Shown here one piece after another: positions 25,709 through 29,893 of a stretch of DNA of 29,893 nt (within the stretch, counting starts at the first letter, position 1; each line of letters begins with the position of its first letter). A program made the translations under genes and the position numbers. The notes under the pieces were generated by a model. It was not told the origin of the DNA, made no database searches, and worked only from the letters and a program-made list of their open reading frames with translations. This DNA comes from CAINVV01 sp964506325 (GTDB lineage Bacteria > Bacteroidota > Bacteroidia > Bacteroidales > Prolixibacteraceae): assembly GCA_964506325.1 (NCBI GenBank), contig CAZDLO010000045.1, positions 1-29,893 of the forward strand. Direction: 5' to 3'.

Positions 25709-26314
25709 AAGGTTTAATATAGAATGTTTGGTGACTCTTTTCCATATGCTTTCTTAAGAACCAGGCAGTAGGTCCAGAAAGCTGGTTTATTGGTAAAACA
25801 GGGTAAAACAGTCGTTAGTTGAATTTCAATTCTGGTCTTCGTTTGAACCAATCAAACCTATCAAAATAGATTGATTTGTTACAATGGGTTTTTATCAAAT
25901 TGCTACGGAAATTTAACTGCGGGATTGAGAATATTTGCCTGAACCGGAATTGGCAGAATAACAGGTTTGAAGATTTGAAATTGCCTGGATCAATATCTCC
26001 GGAAATCTATGCAAAAGGATGGATTCTCCGATTGCAAGTACAAAATCAGGCCATAGAATTTCGCAGACGGTTTGAGAAATATGTGGTACCCCAACCCGGC
26101 CGGAGAAAAAGCGATACAACTGTTTGCGAAAATATTTACCGTAGCCTTGCGGTAGGGAGTTGAAAATAAGACAGAAAACCTGTCGGACAATTGCCTGAAA
26201 ATAAAAAGTGGGCTAAACTGATTTACATCACTTTAATCCACTTTACAGCCTGGGTAACAGGAAGATATCGCACGCTACGATATCATTTCTTCAACCCATG
26301 ACATACGTGTCCAG
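25709..26314. other. Gene-free boundary region before the kinase genes
   Basis: This 606-bp stretch has no convincing gene. A 95-codon plus-strand frame (25876-26163) starts with TTG, has no family resemblance and overlaps two minus-strand frames of similar length. It must contain the promoter of the oxidoreductase gene (left side). Two inverted repeats lie near the kinase stop: AAAGTGG (26205-26211) with CCACTTT (26238-26244), and GATATCG (26264-26270) with CGATATC (26278-26284). Neither has a T tract. Confidence 0.5.
26264..26284. repeat. Inverted repeat downstream of kinase gene
   Basis: GATATCG and CGATATC form a perfect 7-bp stem with a 7-nt loop, 30 bp behind the kinase stop codon on the minus strand. 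It could be a weak transcript-end hairpin, but no U tract follows, so I do not call it a terminator. Confidence 0.4.
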
Positions 26315-29300
26315 TTAATTACCTCTTGACAAACATTCATCAATAACTTTCAAAAAATCAATAATATCCAGGGGCTTGGTCAGATAATTTTTGGCTCCTG
26401 CTTTTAGTAATTTTTCAATCTGCTTAGGCCCCGCATCTGCACTGATGATAATGACCGGTATTCCCCTGGTTTTTTCTTCAGCCTGAAGTCGTTTAAGCAC
26501 TTCACTTCCATGAATGTCGGGTAAGTCAAGATCCAAAAGAATCAGGTCGGGTTGATATTCAATGGCTAAAGGAACTGCCTGCTTCCCGTATATTTTAGTA
26601 ATCAAATTGATTTTCGAACGTTGGCTGGAAATTATTTGTACAACCAATTCAATATTCGAGTCATTATCTTCAATGTATAAAATTGTGCCTTTATTTAGGG
26701 CCAGGTTGGTTTCTAAATCAGTCAGATTGCCATTTTTTTTCATATTTTCCAGCGGGCTTTCAATAAGTGGGAGTTCGAACCAAAAGGTGCTTCCCTCACC
26801 CAAGACACTTTCAACGCCAATAGTTCCGCCCAAAGCCTCCATTATCTTTTTAACTACAGTCAATCCCAGACCGCTTCCTTCCGTTATTGATTTATCAGCT
26901 CCAATACGTTCAAAAGGCATGAATAATTTAGGAATATCTTCAGCCGAAATGCCTAGTCCGGTATCAGTCACAGAAATTCGAACAAGAGAAATACCTTCAC
27001 TATTTTCAGGCATCAGTTCTGTTTTTAAATATATTGATCCGCCAACTTTATTGTATTTAATTGCATTATTGATCAGATTGATCAATACTTGCTTCATACG
27101 CTGGCGATCAGATTTTACAAAAACAGGTTTTTCAATTGCTCCTTCGACGTCAATTTTTAATTGAAGCTTATTAGCAAGAGGCATAGCAATCTCAATTGTT
27201 TCCTGGATGACACTACTTACCTGAATAGGTTCTAACGAAAGTGAAATGTTCCCGGATTCAATACGTGATATATCGAGCACTTCATTAATCAGATCCAACA
27301 GATGTTTCCCACTTTGCAAAATGTGTTTGACCCCTTTATTTTGACTTGAATTAAGTCCACTCATTACTAGTAACTGGGCAAATCCAAGAATTGAATTCAT
27401 TGGTGTTCGAAGTTCATGGCTCATGCGCGATAAAAACTCACTCTTGGCAAGGTTTGCCTTTTCAGCTTCCATTCGTGCTTTCTGCATTTCTTTTTCGGCA
27501 TCCTTTTGCAACGAAATATCCACAAAACTCTCCATTAATTTTTCTTCGTCTGCTATTCGTATACGTTTAACCGTTTTAAGAATTGGAATCTCAGTAGTGC
27601 CAGACCGTACCAGAATCTTTTCAGAATTATCAACCTCCTTTTTCAGATCGCATACCGGGCAATTAAATTCATTTGCCGGACAAATAAACCGGTGGCATTT
27701 ACGTCCAACTATGTTTTCTTTAGTATCGCCGATTAACATGGCCCCATAAGTATTCACCCGCTCAATTATTCGTGTTTCAGGATCGATGATTACAATTCCA
27801 AAGGCAACATTTTCTAAAAGTGACCGCTGCAGCTGTTCGCTCGCTCTTAATTGATTTTCAGCATGCATGCGTTCTTCTTCAATAGAAATGGCATAGCCAA
27901 TAATGCTTAAGAAATCCAAGAGGTCCTGTTCGATAATTACATCATCCTGATAAACTACACAAAGCGATCCAATTGCTTTCTTGTGGTATTTTACTGCAAT
28001 TCCAATATAGGTTTGCAAGCCATATGCTGACACATTAGGGTCTGAATGCAAATAATTTGTAGTTTGCAAATTTCGTATAATGAGTGGTTCATCGCCGCCA
28101 AGCTTAATCACATCATAACAGATGTGTCCATCAGCAGTGTCAATAGTTTGAAATTCAGGGGGAGCTTGCCACTGCCCCTGTGTAAATAGTTTACCCTCTT
28201 CGAGTTTATTATACAGCGCACATGTTGCAACCAATGTTTCCCCACACAATGCCACCAGGCTATTGATATTTGAATTTTTGTCGGTACCGAAACCAAATAA
28301 ACAATTGGTGAGCTTACTTAGCCGTTCTTCGGCCATTATTTGTTTAGTTATATCGCTAATAATTACCAACCGGCTGCCAGCATGGTCTTTAATTGCCTGC
28401 TTGGTAATATTAAAGGTCTTTAACTCATCACCTGTTTGAACCTTCGTCTGAATGATTGCTTTCGGATCCAATACAGCATTTGCAATGTATCGGTCAGTAA
28501 TTTCTGCTGATTCAAATGGAAGTCCAATGACGGTACTATTATTGGTAATTCCCAAATATGTTAAAGCAGCCAGGTTGATATCCTGTATCCGGTTTTGCCC
28601 GTCGAGCGCTAAAATTCCATCTGATAAGGTTTCAACAAGAGTCTTACGGGCAATCGTGGCCAGATTGAGTAGATTCATATATAAAACAGCATAAGCAAAC
28701 AGAATACCAGTTAAAATTATACTTACCGGCACCAAATCGAGACCAGGCACCGGATTATTACCGCTGAGATAAATAATACTGGCTATCCATGGCAACAAAC
28801 CTCCAATAAAAACAATCAATCCCTGTAATCGCGACGACTTGGTATGTCTGAATATAAAACTAAAGAGGCAGACTGTTGCAATGAAAAATAAAACGTAGGT
28901 ATAGGTTACATAACCAATCCAGAATCCAATCCCATGGTAGTACTCCATCATGTTCGTTTCATTACTTATTGCAGAAAATCCGGTCCAGATAAGATTGTGT
29001 TTCTCGTTCGTAAAAGTGAGTACCAATACAATTGCCGGGAGGACAAAAAGCAACAAAGTATTTCTTAGCGTAATAAATTTGTCTTTGCCAGTAAACCGAA
29101 GCACAAATATCAGGTAAAATAAGGGTGTGGATAACGCACCAAAATAGGCGAGTTTTGACCAGAATATTTTATCAGCCATGGTCGCCGAATTCGTTTCAAG
29201 CAGAATAAGAAAAGACCAAATTCCTGCTGAAAACATAAGATAAGCAAGTTCTTTTGCCCCTTTTTCTGATCGCCTGTGCCAGGCCAAAAAAGTCACAAAG

Positions 29301-29362
29301 AATGATACCAGGGAAGTGGCCAGAAAAAATAAAGCATACAGTGTTAAATATTGTTTTACCAT
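26315..29362 (-). CDS. Hybrid sensor histidine kinase with 7TM, PAS, GAF and receiver domains
   Basis: This is a 1015-residue inner-membrane signal protein. Residues 1-235 hold about seven hydrophobic helices (histidine kinase 7TM-type sensor). A PAS-like domain (about 240-345), a GAF domain (about 350-495) and a second PAS domain (about 510-625) follow. The second PAS has a cysteine cluster: Cys556-His557, Cys561, Cys568 and Cys571. The kinase core has the H-box SHELRTP with His649, N-box around Asn766, DTGLGI (800-805) and GSGLGL (829-834). The C-terminal receiver (about 892-1012) has Glu898-Asp899, phosphoacceptor Asp944, Ser974 and Lys996. It has no DNA-binding domain, so phosphate must pass to another protein. 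No partner regulator is visible other than the damaged paralogue directly upstream. Its sequence is visibly more AT-rich than the sugar genes. Confidence 0.94.
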   Translation of the reverse strand: MVKQYLTLYALFFLATSLVSFFVTFLAWHRRSEKGAKELAYLMFSAGIWSFLILLETNSATMADKIFWSKLAYFGALSTPLFYLIFVLRFTGKDKFITLRNTLLLFVLPAIVLVLTFTNEKHNLIWTGFSAISNETNMMEYYHGIGFWIGYVTYTYVLFFIATVCLFSFIFRHTKSSRLQGLIVFIGGLLPWIASIIYLSGNNPVPGLDLVPVSIILTGILFAYAVLYMNLLNLATIARKTLVETLSDGILALDGQNRIQDINLAALTYLGITNNSTVIGLPFESAEITDRYIANAVLDPKAIIQTKVQTGDELKTFNITKQAIKDHAGSRLVIISDITKQIMAEERLSKLTNCLFGFGTDKNSNINSLVALCGETLVATCALYNKLEEGKLFTQGQWQAPPEFQTIDTADGHICYDVIKLGGDEPLIIRNLQTTNYLHSDPNVSAYGLQTYIGIAVKYHKKAIGSLCVVYQDDVIIEQDLLDFLSIIGYAISIEEERMHAENQLRASEQLQRSLLENVAFGIVIIDPETRIIERVNTYGAMLIGDTKENIVGRKCHRFICPANEFNCPVCDLKKEVDNSEKILVRSGTTEIPILKTVKRIRIADEEKLMESFVDISLQKDAEKEMQKARMEAEKANLAKSEFLSRMSHELRTPMNSILGFAQLLVMSGLNSSQNKGVKHILQSGKHLLDLINEVLDISRIESGNISLSLEPIQVSSVIQETIEIAMPLANKLQLKIDVEGAIEKPVFVKSDRQRMKQVLINLINNAIKYNKVGGSIYLKTELMPENSEGISLVRISVTDTGLGISAEDIPKLFMPFERIGADKSITEGSGLGLTVVKKIMEALGGTIGVESVLGEGSTFWFELPLIESPLENMKKNGNLTDLETNLALNKGTILYIEDNDSNIELVVQIISSQRSKINLITKIYGKQAVPLAIEYQPDLILLDLDLPDIHGSEVLKRLQAEEKTRGIPVIIISADAGPKQIEKLLKAGAKNYLTKPLDIIDFLKVIDECLSRGN

Positions 29363-29443
29363 TTTGTTTTCTTAACAGGAATGAAAATAGGTTATAGTTA
29401 ATTATTGGTCAATATTTTATTGTTCTTATTGATCTGCTGTTGT

Positions 29444-29893
29444 TCAATTTTTATTCGTCAAAAACTCATCAGCCATTTTCAAAAATCAATAACATCCAGT
29501 GGCTTGGCCAGGTAGTTTTTTGCTTCTTCCTTCATCATACTAATCATTTTTTGCGGCATTGCACTGGCTGTAATCACAACCACCGGAATATTTTTTGTTC
29601 GTTCTTCAGCCAAAAGAAGCTTAAGTACTTCGCTGACATGAATGTCAGGCAAGTCAAGATCGAGAAGTATTAAGTCCGGGTAATAATCAATAGCCATCTG
29701 AATAGCTTGCTTCCCATTCATATTGGCAATTAATCTTAAATCGGGGCGTTTGTTGGTCAGGATTTGTTCAACCAGTTCGATGTTTGAAGCGTTATCCTCA
29801 ATGAATAAAATCGTATCTGGCTTGTTTGTTAATTGGTATTATCACGGTTTAATCCACCCGGCTTTATGAGCATTTTCAAGTCAACTTTCGGTG
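29444..29893 (-). pseudogene. Frameshifted receiver-domain end of a second hybrid kinase (partial)
   Basis: This is the C-terminal part of a paralogue of the neighbouring kinase; the 5' part lies beyond the window edge. In frame from about 29828 to 29479 it encodes a receiver with TILFIEDN, DLILLDLDLPDIHVSEV and YLAKPLD, very similar to the receiver of the intact kinase. Two one-base losses are implied. At 29481-29485 there are five A (plus strand) where the paralogue has six; restoring one gives a natural tail, DFLKMADEFLTNKN, and a stop at 29444. Near 29831-29833 the reading frame changes again: the upstream frame (29891-29832) ends in a stop, and adding one base joins it to the receiver. 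Without these corrections there is no ATG, GTG or TTG start before the acidic pair. It is either a pseudogene or carries sequencing errors in homopolymers. Confidence 0.8.

Noticed and set aside
25876..26163. 95-codon plus-strand frame with TTG start
   Set aside because: No recognised family, competing frames on the other strand and no clear promoter; kept only as part of the intergenic description.
26562..27164. 200-codon plus-strand frame antisense to the histidine kinase
   Set aside because: It covers the conserved HATPase and receiver region in reverse; the product is a low-complexity shadow.
26315..29362. Kinase as a classical hybrid two-component regulator of the glycan genes
   Set aside because: It lacks the periplasmic propeller/Y_Y_Y sensor and the AraC-type DNA-binding domain that define those regulators.

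Overview
The window looks like chromosome of a Bacteroidota (Bacteroidetes) bacterium. The evidence is a SusC/RagA transporter next to a SusD/RagB-like lipoprotein, many secreted and lipoprotein carbohydrate-active enzymes, few Shine-Dalgarno-like leaders, TAnnTTTG-type promoter sequences, and a hybrid histidine kinase with a C-terminal receiver. A free-living polysaccharide degrader in or near the Bacteroidia is my inference; nothing in the window fixes the genus. I saw no rRNA, tRNA, CRISPR array, transposase or phage gene.

Layout from left to right. An orphan lipoprotein (396-1451, +) ends at a clear terminator. A large multipass membrane protein of unknown family (1533-3701, -) is divergent from a GH29 alpha-L-fucosidase (3835-5493, +). 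The fucosidase is followed by a RhaM-type 6-deoxysugar mutarotase and a DUF1349 protein. After a 759-bp gene-free leader come SusC (7273-10530) and SusD (10542-12290), closed by a strong terminator. On the minus strand, a cytochrome c/PQQ-type sugar dehydrogenase fusion (16003-14576) precedes a TonB-dependent receptor (14496-12439). Next are a GH172/DUF2961 enzyme (17860-16373, -) and, divergently, a GxGYxYP-family lipoprotein (18238-20304, +). A small promoter-ORF-terminator unit lies at 20373-20809. A GH106 alpha-L-rhamnosidase lipoprotein (21034-24270, +) converges on a Tat-type Gfo/Idh/MocA oxidoreductase (25708-24356, -). The right end holds a 1015-residue hybrid histidine kinase (29362-26315, -) and, behind it, the tail of a second, paralogous kinase or regulator that is broken by two apparent one-base frameshifts.

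The first 25.7 kb reads as a glycan-utilisation region for a substrate carrying terminal 6-deoxy-L-sugars. GH29 would release L-fucose, GH106 L-rhamnose and GH172 a furanosyl sugar; the mutarotase would equilibrate anomers; SusC/SusD would bind and import oligosaccharides; and the PQQ-type dehydrogenase would oxidise free aldoses in the periplasm. The pieces are spread over several transcription units on both strands. There is no local SusR, hybrid two-component system with an AraC output domain, or ECF sigma/anti-sigma pair. The two kinase genes at the right are visibly more AT-rich and have no obvious link to the sugar genes.

Observations most worth following are the TonB receptor placed directly behind a PQQ-type dehydrogenase (a candidate cofactor or product importer), the unknown approximately 16-TM protein beside the fucosidase, the cysteine-rich PAS domain in the kinase, the frameshifted receiver paralogue, and the small transcription unit at 20.4-20.8 kb.
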